NCBI RefSeq assembly: GCF_014524565.1
Contig: NZ_CP060139.1
Location: 372,001 to 436,000, forward strand
Source: Croceimicrobium hydrocarbonivorans
GTDB taxonomy: Bacteria; Bacteroidota; Bacteroidia; Flavobacteriales; Schleiferiaceae
Direction of reading: 5' to 3'
DNA length: 64,000 nucleotides
Shown piece after piece: positions 53,545 to 62,221 of the stretch (its first letter is position 1; the number at the start of each line of letters is the position of its first letter). Position numbers and translations under genes: made by a program. A model generated the notes under the pieces. The model saw nothing but the letters and a program-made list of their open reading frames with translations. It had not been told where the DNA came from and did not search any database.

Positions 53545-54375
53545 TCAGGATATCAATTTATAACCGACCCCTCGAATATTTACAATCTTCACTGAGGGGT
53601 CCTCTTCCAGCTTCTTACGCAGGCGCGAAATGAACACATCCAAAGTACGCCCCACATAATCGCCTTCATCTCCCCATACTGCTTCCAGCAAGTCTTCCCG
53701 CTTTACGGTTTGATTAATATCCTGATACAAACGCAAAAGCAATTCTCCTTCCTTGCCGGTTAATTCTTGCTTTTGATCCTTAAAACTAAGCTGGGCTTTA
53801 GTAGGCGAATAAGTATAAGCTCCCAACTGAATGCTATCTTCCGATAGGGGTTCGGCTTCTATATTCTTCTTACGCGGATACATTAGCAATAAGACAATGG
53901 GTCCCACTATAAAAATCGCCATTAACCAAAGGGGGAATTCAGCCGATTCCTCTTCTTGAAAATCCGGAAAGCGAATCTGTAGTCGGTACTTTGCTGTGGG
54001 TTGATCTCTACCTAAACAAGGAATGATATTCGAAAGACTGTCAGGGCTGTGCTCAAAACTGTAAACTACCTCCCCAGTAGCTTCATTGATAAGCGCCACC
54101 TGATAATATTCCGAAAGCTTGGCTTGGATTACAGTTTCTTCGATGCGATCTACCAAGCGCAGAGGTTCAAATGAAAAGGGCTTCTCAAATTTTAAAATGA
54201 ATAGGTCACCTTCTTGCTCCACAGGCATCACCCGCGAATTGATATCTCCAAAATCACTGAGGATATGATGCCCCATCTGCCGAACGGCCACCTGATAATG
54301 TGCGGCCTCCCCTTTCGCTGAAAGCAAAATGGAAAAAAACAATCCCAGAATAGTATGAAACAAGCGCAATTGCAT
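53545..54375 (-). CDS. ToxR-like membrane-bound winged-helix regulator (inverted topology)
   Basis: The 276-residue protein has an N-terminal signal-like segment (1-25), a periplasmic domain (about 26-165), and a membrane helix (about 166-186, FPLWLMAIFIVGPIVLLLMY). A C-terminal OmpR-type winged helix follows (about 195-276: LTGKEGELLLRLYQDINQTVKREDLLEAVWG and RTLDVFISRLRKKLEEDP, in part). In classical ToxR the DNA-binding domain is N-terminal; here it follows the membrane helix. It would sense an envelope signal and regulate directly. The divergent TonB-like gene is the likely target. Confidence 0.85.
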   Translation of the reverse strand: MQLRLFHTILGLFFSILLSAKGEAAHYQVAVRQMGHHILSDFGDINSRVMPVEQEGDLFILKFEKPFSFEPLRLVDRIEETVIQAKLSEYYQVALINEATGEVVYSFEHSPDSLSNIIPCLGRDQPTAKYRLQIRFPDFQEEESAEFPLWLMAIFIVGPIVLLLMYPRKKNIEAEPLSEDSIQLGAYTYSPTKAQLSFKDQKQELTGKEGELLLRLYQDINQTVKREDLLEAVWGDEGDYVGRTLDVFISRLRKKLEEDPSVKIVNIRGVGYKLIS

Positions 54376-54502
54376 CTTTCAAAAATACCCCAAAAGCCAA
54401 GCTCCCAAAAGGCTTTACCGAAGTTTTACACTAATTTACATTGACTTTACTAATTGAATATCAAGCTGCTGCTACATTTGGTTTCCATCTAATTCTAAAA
54501 CC

Positions 54503-55309
54503 ATGAAAATGTTGAAGTACAAATTAATTCTCGCAGGTTTATCCTTAGGGCTAGCGTCCTATGCCTATCTCAATACCTCAAGCTCTGATACCGAACCCAA
54601 GCTTGCACCTAAAAGCCAAGCCAATGCCAACTCTCATGTGCAAGCAGACCTCTTCTTTCAAAAAAATGAAGGTTTCTTCTTTGATTTAGATACCCGCTTT
54701 AGACCCATCAAAAGATCGGAATTACTAGAAGCTAAGCAATTCTCTGATTTTGCTGATGCCGCGGATATCCAAAAGCTGCGCCGCTATCAATCTTTGGAAT
54801 TGGCCGCAGTGGTTTCTGAGCAAATAGCAGATGAACGTTTACTTGCCGATGGACCTGAACTAAGTGAAGCGCAAATCGCCTGGCTTCACAATGCCCCTTA
54901 TTCCACCAATTTCCGACTGCGAGCCGATTTTCTGGAAGCCCTTACGGTAGACACTACCAATCTCTCTTATAATTATAGTACACCTCATTATACCCTAGTG
55001 CCTGAGTCTCAAGCCTATTATAAGGACGGTAAAAGAGCCTTCATTCAATACATCCGGGAAGGTGCACTCCCGATTACCAGCACCTTAAATGAAGAGGATC
55101 TCTTTGCGGCTAAAATCTATTTCACCATCGGGGTAGACGGCGTGATTACGAAAGCCAAAGTGGGTACCAGTTGTAAAAGTGCTGAATTGGATGCCAAAAT
55201 GTTAGACCTCTTGGACAATTTACCAGGCGATTGGGAAGTAGCACGCGATATGAATGGCCAGGCGGTTGAGCAAGAATTAGTGCTCTCTTATGCTCTGCCA
55301 GGTTGCTAA
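54503..55309 (+). CDS. Membrane-anchored TonB-like C-terminal domain protein
   Basis: The 268-residue protein has a signal anchor (about 5-24) and a helical middle. Its C-terminal 90 residues (FIQYIREGALPITSTLNEEDL, then AAKIYFTIGVDGVITKAKVG and LLDNLPGDWEVARDMNGQAV) resemble the TonB C-terminal fold. There is no Pro-rich TonB linker and no ExbBD nearby. It may be an envelope partner or signalling protein rather than an energy transducer. It is divergent from the membrane-bound regulator. Confidence 0.7.
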   Translation: MKMLKYKLILAGLSLGLASYAYLNTSSSDTEPKLAPKSQANANSHVQADLFFQKNEGFFFDLDTRFRPIKRSELLEAKQFSDFADAADIQKLRRYQSLELAAVVSEQIADERLLADGPELSEAQIAWLHNAPYSTNFRLRADFLEALTVDTTNLSYNYSTPHYTLVPESQAYYKDGKRAFIQYIREGALPITSTLNEEDLFAAKIYFTIGVDGVITKAKVGTSCKSAELDAKMLDLLDNLPGDWEVARDMNGQAVEQELVLSYALPGC

Positions 55310-55379
55310 ATTGATTCACAATTAGAGAATTAGGCCTTTTAGACATTCATTACTCTGCGTAGAACAAAGGCATGTATCA

Positions 55380-55407
55380 GGGACCTTGAAATTTATTTCG
55401 AGGTCCC
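55380..55407 (+). terminator. Hairpin terminator or attenuator before the WG-repeat gene
   Basis: GGGACCTTGAAAT and ATTTCGAGGTCCC pair along 13 positions with one G-T, and a T-rich stretch follows (TTCGTTATTTTCT). It probably ends the TonB-like transcript. Because it overlaps a possible TTG start of the next gene, that start is unlikely. Confidence 0.65.
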
Positions 55408-55421
55408 TTCGTTATTTTCTC

Positions 55422-56492
55422 ATGACCCACCGAACATTCTTTTTAGGACTAATCGCCTTTAGCCTGCAGGCTCAATCCCAAAGCTCAGCTTTAAGAGGGA
55501 TGGAAAATTTAGAAGGTTATAAACTCATTCGAATTCTGGATAGTGGATATTACAGCACATCTCAATTAGCAGTACTTGAAAAGTCCAGGCACCATCAAAG
55601 CATTTTTCACCTCGACTGGGAAATCGACTATGATCAATCCGGAATGGACAGTAGCTCTTTGATTGCTTGTCGTCCGGCAATTAAAAATGCCTATCGAAAA
55701 ATTGATCCCTTTAAAGTAGTAGATCAAGACCTATATGCCAGAATTGATGACTTGATGGGACAAGAATTGGAAACGGCCTTGGTACACTCCAAACGCAAAA
55801 GGGGAATCCTCTATCGCTATGGCAATAGTGAAGAATGGGCCTATGTAGACGCCAAAGACCTGTTTCGGGAAATTGATTGGGAGTATCAAAGCGGCACTCT
55901 CGTTGCGGTTTCGCAAGGCGATAAATGGGGCTGGTACGACTGGTATCGACAGGTTCAAGTGGTGGAACTGAATTATGAGCATCCTTCGGAATTGCCCTGT
56001 ACCTTGGATAAATCTGATCTTCAAAATCAAAGTTTGTTTCTGTTGCAGGATTTCAATCAGGCCAATAGCGAATGGCGCATTGACTGCATCCAAATGGACT
56101 ATATCAATGGCGATGGAGTATTTATCGGTCGCTCTGCCGAAAGCGGATTATGGGGCATGTTCCAAGGCTGGGATTCTCAATATCAAACGTTGATTCCTCA
56201 AGCCTATGACTCCTTACGCTTCTTTCCCTGGAATGGTGACTATACCGCTGTTTTCAAAAATGCCAAGGTGGGCTTTTACCTTTCATCTTGGTCGGGCATG
56301 GAGGAAGGAAAACAAAGCATCCCCTGCGAATACGACGACTATCAACGAGCTACTAAAGAAGACGGAACTCCAGTTTTGGCGGTTCAGAAAAATGGTAAAT
56401 GGGCCTGGATCGATTGGCAAAATGGAGAGCTAAAAACCGAACTTAAATACGATTCCTTCGAGGCTTTGCCCTATCCCTATTACCAGCAGTAA
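55422..56492 (+). CDS. Secreted WG-repeat protein
   Basis: I use the ATG at 55422 (MTHRTFFLGLIAFSLQAQS), which gives a clean signal peptide. An upstream TTG falls in a terminator hairpin. The 356-residue protein contains WG-type beta repeats: GDKWGWYDWYRQVQVVELNYEHPSE, in part, then SGLWGMFQGWDSQYQTLIPQAYDSL and NGKWAWIDWQNGELKTELKYDSF. The repeats form a beta-propeller or beta-roll-like module of unknown ligand. No catalytic residues are seen. Confidence 0.75.
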   Translation: MTHRTFFLGLIAFSLQAQSQSSALRGMENLEGYKLIRILDSGYYSTSQLAVLEKSRHHQSIFHLDWEIDYDQSGMDSSSLIACRPAIKNAYRKIDPFKVVDQDLYARIDDLMGQELETALVHSKRKRGILYRYGNSEEWAYVDAKDLFREIDWEYQSGTLVAVSQGDKWGWYDWYRQVQVVELNYEHPSELPCTLDKSDLQNQSLFLLQDFNQANSEWRIDCIQMDYINGDGVFIGRSAESGLWGMFQGWDSQYQTLIPQAYDSLRFFPWNGDYTAVFKNAKVGFYLSSWSGMEEGKQSIPCEYDDYQRATKEDGTPVLAVQKNGKWAWIDWQNGELKTELKYDSFEALPYPYYQQ

Positions 56493-56643
56493 ATTCTGAA
56501 ATGAAGGATTAGTGGCACTTCACAGATTGTCATTTATGTACAAAAACCCGTTGTTCAAGTCATTTAATCCGCTAATGTGACTAAGATCGGCTCCCTTAAA
56601 AATGGATTCGGATATCTTGGGGCTTTAACCAAGCCAATCAGGT

Positions 56644-58461
56644 ATGCCGAAACTCTACCAGACCAATACAGTCCTAGCATTCCTTATTCCGATCGACCGG
56701 AATTTTCGTTTTCCATTTCTCCTTTTACTATTTCTCCTTCCTCAATTTCAGCAGGCGCAAACCATTAATGGGAAGCCCACCAATTCGTATATGAATTGCA
56801 TAAAACAAGAAGGTACTTCCTATCGAAATTCTTGTTTGGGAAATGGACTTTATGATAACCATCAATCTGCTGCGACTTCCTATATCACTAATCTCTGTGA
56901 CGAAGCAGTGGATGTGTATTATCATTTTGAAGGGGAATGGATCGACTCTAAAGACAATCCGATAACACCCGGGAAACATCAAAAAAATCGGGTAGCCAAT
57001 AATGTAAAACCCGGAAAGCGAGTACGGATTTACTTTTGTGAAACCCGAAAGAACAGTGGAAATATTGTGATTGATAAAGTGGTGCCTGCCGGACAAAGCA
57101 GTTCTTTCTCTTCCAGTGGCTCGGGAAGTTCTTCTGGTGGATCAGGATCCTTTGGCTCGGGAAGTTCTGGCCGCAATTCTTCAGGTAGCTCCTCCAGTTC
57201 CTCTTCTTCCTCCGGTTCCATTGGCAGTACTACTAATGATTCCGACCCAATTGGCTCCATGACCAATTCCATCATGCAAAAAAGCAGTGGCTCAACTTCC
57301 TCCAGTTCCTATAATAGTGGTTCATCCTCATCTAGCCGTTCTTCCAGTCAAAGCCAAAGTCAGAGCAGCGGCAATTCTCGTTTAGATAGAGAACGCCGCA
57401 TTCAACAACAGCATCAAGAGCATGTAGAAGCCTCACGCAGAAACAGTGCGAATTCTCAGCAGGGTGCAGCCAATAAAAGACAATCTACCGCCCAGGCAGA
57501 ACAGCAAAGAAAAGCGGCGGAAGTGGCTCGCAAACAAGCGGAATACGAAAGGCAAAAGCGCCAAGCTGCCGAAGAAGCCCGCAAACGACAGGAGTATGCA
57601 CAATGGAAGAATCAACAGAACCAGAAAAATGCCCAAGCGGCAGCAGCGGCGGCGGCTACAACCGTAACTCTACTAGCCGTTTTAGGTCGTGAGATTTATA
57701 AGAATATGGGCGTAGTTGATTTTGATCAGGTTTATCGCGATAAGCCCAGCTTCTATGCTTCCACCGAATACGGCTACTCTTTCCTCCTACACCCCATCTA
57801 TTTTAATAGTGAAGTCTACGATGGAGTGCGTACTTCCAATAACACCGACTATGACTTTGCTTGGCCTTTGAATTTCGATTTCAAAGCCAAAATCGGCTTT
57901 GAATCCCCCTACTTTGGTGGCTATGGTTTTGGTGGAATGGGCATCGGCACCAGCCTTCTCTTCCACAGCTTCAATTTCCCATCCTACCAATATGGTGGTC
58001 AGGTACACGCCGGAATTCCCAATGCTAAATTTCTCTTTGCCTATGAAGCTGGTGGACGCGCTTTAACCAATGATTATTGGCTTTTGGTTGAAGAGTCTGG
58101 CAGTGGCTTTACCGACCTCACCTATGGCAATATTAAATATGGCGCACGATTTAGTTGGGGATCTTTTACCCGCAGCCATTTAAGCCTTGGGGTGATTTAT
58201 GAAAATGTTGCCGGAGCCAACGACGATATCAAAGTACAGCGCATTAATGTAGAAGGCTTGGATTATACGAAGACCTACTATATTCCGGGCTATTTTATTG
58301 AGTATAAAAAGGACCATAGCTTTAACTTCTTCTTACACTTCTATCCCAATTATCCTTTTTCGGGCGAGGTGAACTACGCTTACCGTGGTGGTGAAGATTA
58401 TGATGATGGCAGCATCTACCTCTATGTTGGATTTTTGCGCTCTTTAGACTTTTACAAATAA
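56644..58461 (+). CDS. Exported Ser-rich, Gln/Ala-rich protein with C-terminal barrel-like domain
   Basis: The 605-residue protein has an N-terminal extension and hydrophobic segment (FPFLLLLFLLPQFQQAQ, about 23-40). A small domain with five cysteines (about 50-140) follows. Next come a serine/glycine low-complexity stretch (about 150-250) and a charged Gln/Ala/Arg coiled-coil-like helix (about 255-330). A hydrophobic Ala run leads to AATTVTLLAVLG, and the C-terminal half is strand-rich. The last part (YFNSEVYDGVRTS..., FEYKKDHSFNFFLHFYPNYP-like) looks like an outer-membrane barrel. The start could be a later codon. No known family. Confidence 0.6.
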   Translation: MPKLYQTNTVLAFLIPIDRNFRFPFLLLLFLLPQFQQAQTINGKPTNSYMNCIKQEGTSYRNSCLGNGLYDNHQSAATSYITNLCDEAVDVYYHFEGEWIDSKDNPITPGKHQKNRVANNVKPGKRVRIYFCETRKNSGNIVIDKVVPAGQSSSFSSSGSGSSSGGSGSFGSGSSGRNSSGSSSSSSSSSGSIGSTTNDSDPIGSMTNSIMQKSSGSTSSSSYNSGSSSSSRSSSQSQSQSSGNSRLDRERRIQQQHQEHVEASRRNSANSQQGAANKRQSTAQAEQQRKAAEVARKQAEYERQKRQAAEEARKRQEYAQWKNQQNQKNAQAAAAAAATTVTLLAVLGREIYKNMGVVDFDQVYRDKPSFYASTEYGYSFLLHPIYFNSEVYDGVRTSNNTDYDFAWPLNFDFKAKIGFESPYFGGYGFGGMGIGTSLLFHSFNFPSYQYGGQVHAGIPNAKFLFAYEAGGRALTNDYWLLVEESGSGFTDLTYGNIKYGARFSWGSFTRSHLSLGVIYENVAGANDDIKVQRINVEGLDYTKTYYIPGYFIEYKKDHSFNFFLHFYPNYPFSGEVNYAYRGGEDYDDGSIYLYVGFLRSLDFYK

Positions 58462-58467
58462 TATTCA

Positions 58468-59631
58468 ATGCGTCTAGCCCTACTCTTTTTAGTACTTCCT
58501 TTCTTCTCATGGTCACAAACCGAATACATTGGCTATGAAGATTACCGCCTTCAGCAAATGTTAGAGGAAAGCATAGAAACTGGCGATAGCCTCAATGCGC
58601 GTAAAACCATGCGCTATATTGAGTTTACCCGTCAATTAGACGAGCTGGAATTTGCTTTCCAACAAAGTTTCAAATCTCCGGGTACCCAAGCTGACTTGAA
58701 ACCCGAAATTGAAAAGCGACTGGAAGCTCTTTCAAAACTGAATCTCGCCGGTCAGGCCTATCGATTTCACCTAGAAGAAGCTAATGAGAGTACGGCCCAG
58801 GATTCTCTCAATAGCTATTTCAATTATTTGGAGCAATTAGGGCTTTCCAACTATTTCTTAAATCTATTTGATGATTTAGAGAGTGAGTCCAATAGCGAGA
58901 TGCAAATGGAAGAAAGGGAAGACACTGATGATCAATTAAGTGCGGTTTGGGAGCAGCAAAGCTTTGGACGCTATTCCGATCAATCCCGATTTGATTATCG
59001 CTTTCAGTTAGGAATGGTTTACAATTATTTCCACTTTTCCGATACCTCGCAATTCCCACCTGAAATTGATGTACAGTGGTCCAAGAAAGGGAGCACAGCT
59101 TTGGTCCTCTATATTGGTGCATCTTATAAAATCAATAGCAAGGTTTCGGTCTTTAGTGAATTGGGCTATAGTAGCTCTCAACTGGAGTACCAATCCGAAT
59201 TTACAGATCCCTGGTTGGGAGAAACCTTTATTAATGGCAATGAGTACAGCTTTAGTCAGCTCGACCTCATCTTTGGCGCTCAGTATAGATTAGCTGATAA
59301 ATGGCAATTAGCACTGGGTTTAGCCCCTTCTTTCACCCTTAAGTCCGAATCCATCAATTTCCAGGAAAACCTTGATGGGAGTCGTAATTATGGTAGCCTC
59401 CAGGATTTAAAGGAATCGGAATGGTTCCGCAGCACTCAATTTCGAATGCTCTTTGAAGTGGCTTATTTATGGCGATATATTGAAGTGTCTGATTATCCCA
59501 TTTTGATTAGCCCCTATTTCCGTCCCATGCTCAGCGCGAGCTCTTACCGACGATCGGATGTAAGCATAGGACCCAATTGGGAACGCTTTTCAATAAGTCA
59601 GTTTCAGCTTGGGGTTCGAATATCTTATTAA
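58468..59631 (+). CDS. Exported protein with helical N-domain and predicted outer-membrane barrel
   Basis: The 387-residue protein has a signal peptide (MRLALLFLVLPFFSWSQ). An acidic helical region (about 20-160) and strand-rich C-terminal half follow (FDYRFQLGMVYNYFHFS, KVSVFSELGYSSSQLEYQ, LIFGAQYRLADKWQLALGLAPSFTL), ending in QLGVRISY. It is 6 bp from the Ser-rich gene and cotranscribed. The layout matches the protein at 49349-50419. No function is assignable. Confidence 0.65.
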   Translation: MRLALLFLVLPFFSWSQTEYIGYEDYRLQQMLEESIETGDSLNARKTMRYIEFTRQLDELEFAFQQSFKSPGTQADLKPEIEKRLEALSKLNLAGQAYRFHLEEANESTAQDSLNSYFNYLEQLGLSNYFLNLFDDLESESNSEMQMEEREDTDDQLSAVWEQQSFGRYSDQSRFDYRFQLGMVYNYFHFSDTSQFPPEIDVQWSKKGSTALVLYIGASYKINSKVSVFSELGYSSSQLEYQSEFTDPWLGETFINGNEYSFSQLDLIFGAQYRLADKWQLALGLAPSFTLKSESINFQENLDGSRNYGSLQDLKESEWFRSTQFRMLFEVAYLWRYIEVSDYPILISPYFRPMLSASSYRRSDVSIGPNWERFSISQFQLGVRISY

Positions 59632-59632
59632 A

Positions 59633-59661
59633 AAAAGCCGGTGCAATTTGTGCCGGCTTTT
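59633..59661. terminator. Bidirectional terminator between convergent genes
   Basis: AAAAGCCGG and CCGGCTTTT pair with an 11-nt loop, with T-runs on both strands. It lies in the 36-bp gap between the barrel gene and the carboxypeptidase gene. Confidence 0.8.
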
Positions 59662-59667
59662 CTTTTA

Positions 59668-61398
59668 TCAATAAATCTCTGCAATGGGATAGCGCAGGTG
59701 TTCCATTTCATAGTATTCACTGCGCTGGTAGAAGAAGGTCAAGACTGCCCATGGATTGCCCTGCAAATCTTGATGCTCTGCCATCCATTGATCATATTCC
59801 CTTTTAATCAGAGGGTGTTTCAGCATTTCCATGGCCTTATCTTCAAAAACATAAGGCGAAAAATATTCCTTTTGCTGGAAGATGATATCAAAGAAACCCC
59901 AGGATAAATAAGAGTCTACCGACTTTGGACTTAGAACAGAGGCTAAGAAATACCGATGCATCTGATCACCGGGTACCAAATAATCCCCGGCATAAAAAAG
60001 ACGACTATCGGTACGCACCTCTACTTGTTCTACCTCGGTGCGAAAATGCCCCTCATAAGGTGCATCGGAATGATTCCACTCTTGAAGGTAAGTAGATCGG
60101 ACTTCCATCAAGGTATCCTGGGCCAGGGGCCGCATCTCAATATTTTGGTATTGCAATCGACTTATAACTTCGCGCCAGGCCTGAGGGATCACATAATATT
60201 TTGGAACATAAGCTTCTTCCACTGCCTTATAATGGGGATAATACGGAATCTTCAGTTCCTCAATCTGATCCCGATGGTATCTTAATCGGCGATACGCACC
60301 TAATTCGCTGGGCTCATAGCTGTATTCAAAGGCATTAAAATCCAGTTGTTCTACTTGAGTACTATCCAGTTCCCAAGCCACCGGAAAACTCAGGCTCTCC
60401 TTTTCCCATTTTTGCGCCTCCTTAAAGGCTAACAATATTTCTGCTCGATGCGCTTCACTAAAGCTATTCAGGTGCTGCAGGAACTGATAGGTAGAAAGCA
60501 CCCTTTGCGGATAGGATTTAAACATATGGGCTTCGGTAATAAAACCGAGGCTATGGAAAAGGGCCGTATATCCACTAGCATAACGTGGACTTTCTAAAAA
60601 GGCCGCATAACCATCATTAGGCGGACGACCAAATACATTCACATAAGGAACCATAGGCCAGGATTTGGCCATTTCTGTATAGAGATAGGGTAGCATTTTC
60701 TCTTGCTGCAATTGAGCCAAGGAAGGTGCTAATTTATCTTGTTGGCTAGCAATAAGCGTGAGGGTATAAGGATAGTCTGCCCCATTACTGGTATGGGTAT
60801 CCACAAAAATATGAGGCTTTAAGGCCTGATATAGAGCCCAAAAGGAAAAGGTATTAAGGGCATCGCCTTTAATAAAATCGCGATTGAGATCTAGATTGCG
60901 GGCATTACCCCTAAAGCCTTGTAACTCCGGTCCATTTTGATTTGCGCGGGTATGCGGCCGAGCTTGGAGGCTTCCGCCGATATTGTAAACCGGTATTATA
61001 GCTATTAAATGTCCTTCATCCGGACCACCTAGAGCCAGCATGTTATTGGCCCACATAATACTAGCATCCATACCGCAGCTTTCGCCCGGATGAATACCAT
61101 TATTAATAAGGGTAACTAACTTTCCTTCTGCTAATTGAGCTAAAGATTGCTCCTCACTAAAAGCTTCTTTTTGGATGAGAAATAAGGATAAGGGCCGACC
61201 ACAGTCCGTTTGGCCCAATTCCAAATATTGTGCATTTAGATACTGCTGATCCAATTCCTTATAGGCTTCAATGAGCTCGGGATAGGTCCAGGCTTCATTG
61301 GTATCCTTATCCGGAAGTAGCTGAGCTGAAAGCGATCCGGCCCAACCTATCAGTACCCAAAGGAATAGATTAATCCTCATCCACCTTCTCTTCTTCAA
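59668..61398 (-). CDS. M14-family zinc carboxypeptidase, exported
   Basis: The 576-residue protein has a signal peptide (to about 26) and a full M14 site: H103 and E106 in GIHPGESCG, H202 in FVDTHTSNG, the NARNLDLNRDF substrate loop, and the general base E289 in GFITEAHMF. The C-terminal 250 residues form an extra domain without known motif. It probably trims peptides in the periplasm or outside. The start overlaps the upstream lipoprotein gene by 29 bp. The Met at residue 7 would reduce the overlap to 11 bp. Confidence 0.92.
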   Translation of the reverse strand: MKKRRWMRINLFLWVLIGWAGSLSAQLLPDKDTNEAWTYPELIEAYKELDQQYLNAQYLELGQTDCGRPLSLFLIQKEAFSEEQSLAQLAEGKLVTLINNGIHPGESCGMDASIMWANNMLALGGPDEGHLIAIIPVYNIGGSLQARPHTRANQNGPELQGFRGNARNLDLNRDFIKGDALNTFSFWALYQALKPHIFVDTHTSNGADYPYTLTLIASQQDKLAPSLAQLQQEKMLPYLYTEMAKSWPMVPYVNVFGRPPNDGYAAFLESPRYASGYTALFHSLGFITEAHMFKSYPQRVLSTYQFLQHLNSFSEAHRAEILLAFKEAQKWEKESLSFPVAWELDSTQVEQLDFNAFEYSYEPSELGAYRRLRYHRDQIEELKIPYYPHYKAVEEAYVPKYYVIPQAWREVISRLQYQNIEMRPLAQDTLMEVRSTYLQEWNHSDAPYEGHFRTEVEQVEVRTDSRLFYAGDYLVPGDQMHRYFLASVLSPKSVDSYLSWGFFDIIFQQKEYFSPYVFEDKAMEMLKHPLIKREYDQWMAEHQDLQGNPWAVLTFFYQRSEYYEMEHLRYPIAEIY

Positions 61399-62164
61399 CC
61401 AGAGTAAGAGCGGTGAGCATTTCGGCCTGCAGGCTGGTATAGCTGGCTAAAACATCATTAAAATCACCTAGATACTCTCCTGTAAAAGTGTGTGGCTCAG
61501 TTTCACCATAAGTATGGCCAACCAATTCTCCTTTCTCATCGAAAAGATAAATATCGGCCAGGAGACGCAAGTTTGCCTTGGCTCCATAAGTAGTTACTTT
61601 ATCAATAACCAAACGTGCATAACCAATGGCCAGCAATTCGCATTCGGTCGCTTTGGTAACATTACGAACTGCAGATCGCAGACGAGGACTCTCTTCAATA
61701 AAAGTCTTCACATCACCATTCTCCAATTCTAAAAACTGTACTGCTTCTTCGCTTAAGTAGACGGTAGGAAATTTGGGATTTCCCGTCACTTTTAAAAGCT
61801 CGCGCTCTTCCTTTTGTTTAACACGATCGAAACGTGGCTTTTTAGCCATATCCGCACCCGCGATAGTATTCAGGTTTAACTGCATTTGTAAACCTTCTGC
61901 CAGGGTATTGTAGTAGCGATCACTATTGGTTGCTAAACTGGCATTGATCTTTTCACTTAAAGCTTCTACCTTTTTATTGAAGGCATCGGCATCACCCGCA
62001 GGAACAGTAGGTAATTGCGGAGGAGCTATATAGAAACCCGTAACAACGAGGTTCTTTACATCGGCTGGTGCCTGATAAGTTTGGTAGGCCTTGATGCGCA
62101 AGTTGCCACAGCCATTTAAAAGCAAAGCAAGACTTAAAACACTAAGGGTGCGGAGTATTTTCAT
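61370..62164 (-). CDS. Lipoprotein of unknown function
   Basis: The 264-residue protein has a lipobox (LSLALLLNGCGN, cysteine near residue 19). A mixed alpha/beta body follows without a family I can name (NLVVTGFYIAPPQLPTVPAGDADAF, then AKANLRLLADIYLFDEKGELVGHTYGE). The acidic C-terminus is EEEKVDED. It overlaps the carboxypeptidase gene and is likely cotranscribed with it. Confidence 0.75.
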   Translation of the reverse strand: MKILRTLSVLSLALLLNGCGNLRIKAYQTYQAPADVKNLVVTGFYIAPPQLPTVPAGDADAFNKKVEALSEKINASLATNSDRYYNTLAEGLQMQLNLNTIAGADMAKKPRFDRVKQKEERELLKVTGNPKFPTVYLSEEAVQFLELENGDVKTFIEESPRLRSAVRNVTKATECELLAIGYARLVIDKVTTYGAKANLRLLADIYLFDEKGELVGHTYGETEPHTFTGEYLGDFNDVLASYTSLQAEMLTALTLVEEEKVDED

Positions 62165-62221
62165 GATTGTGATTTTGTGACTCGCACGAAGATACTGCGC
62201 ATTGAGCCACGGTCACAAATT

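Noticed and set aside
55386-55421. TTG start for the WG-repeat protein
   Set aside because: It lies inside a terminator-like hairpin. The ATG at 55422 gives a normal signal peptide.
57030-57275. Minus-strand Glu/Pro-rich open frame
   Set aside because: It is the antisense of the serine-rich linker of the 605-residue protein, a common artefact of TCC/TCT codon runs.
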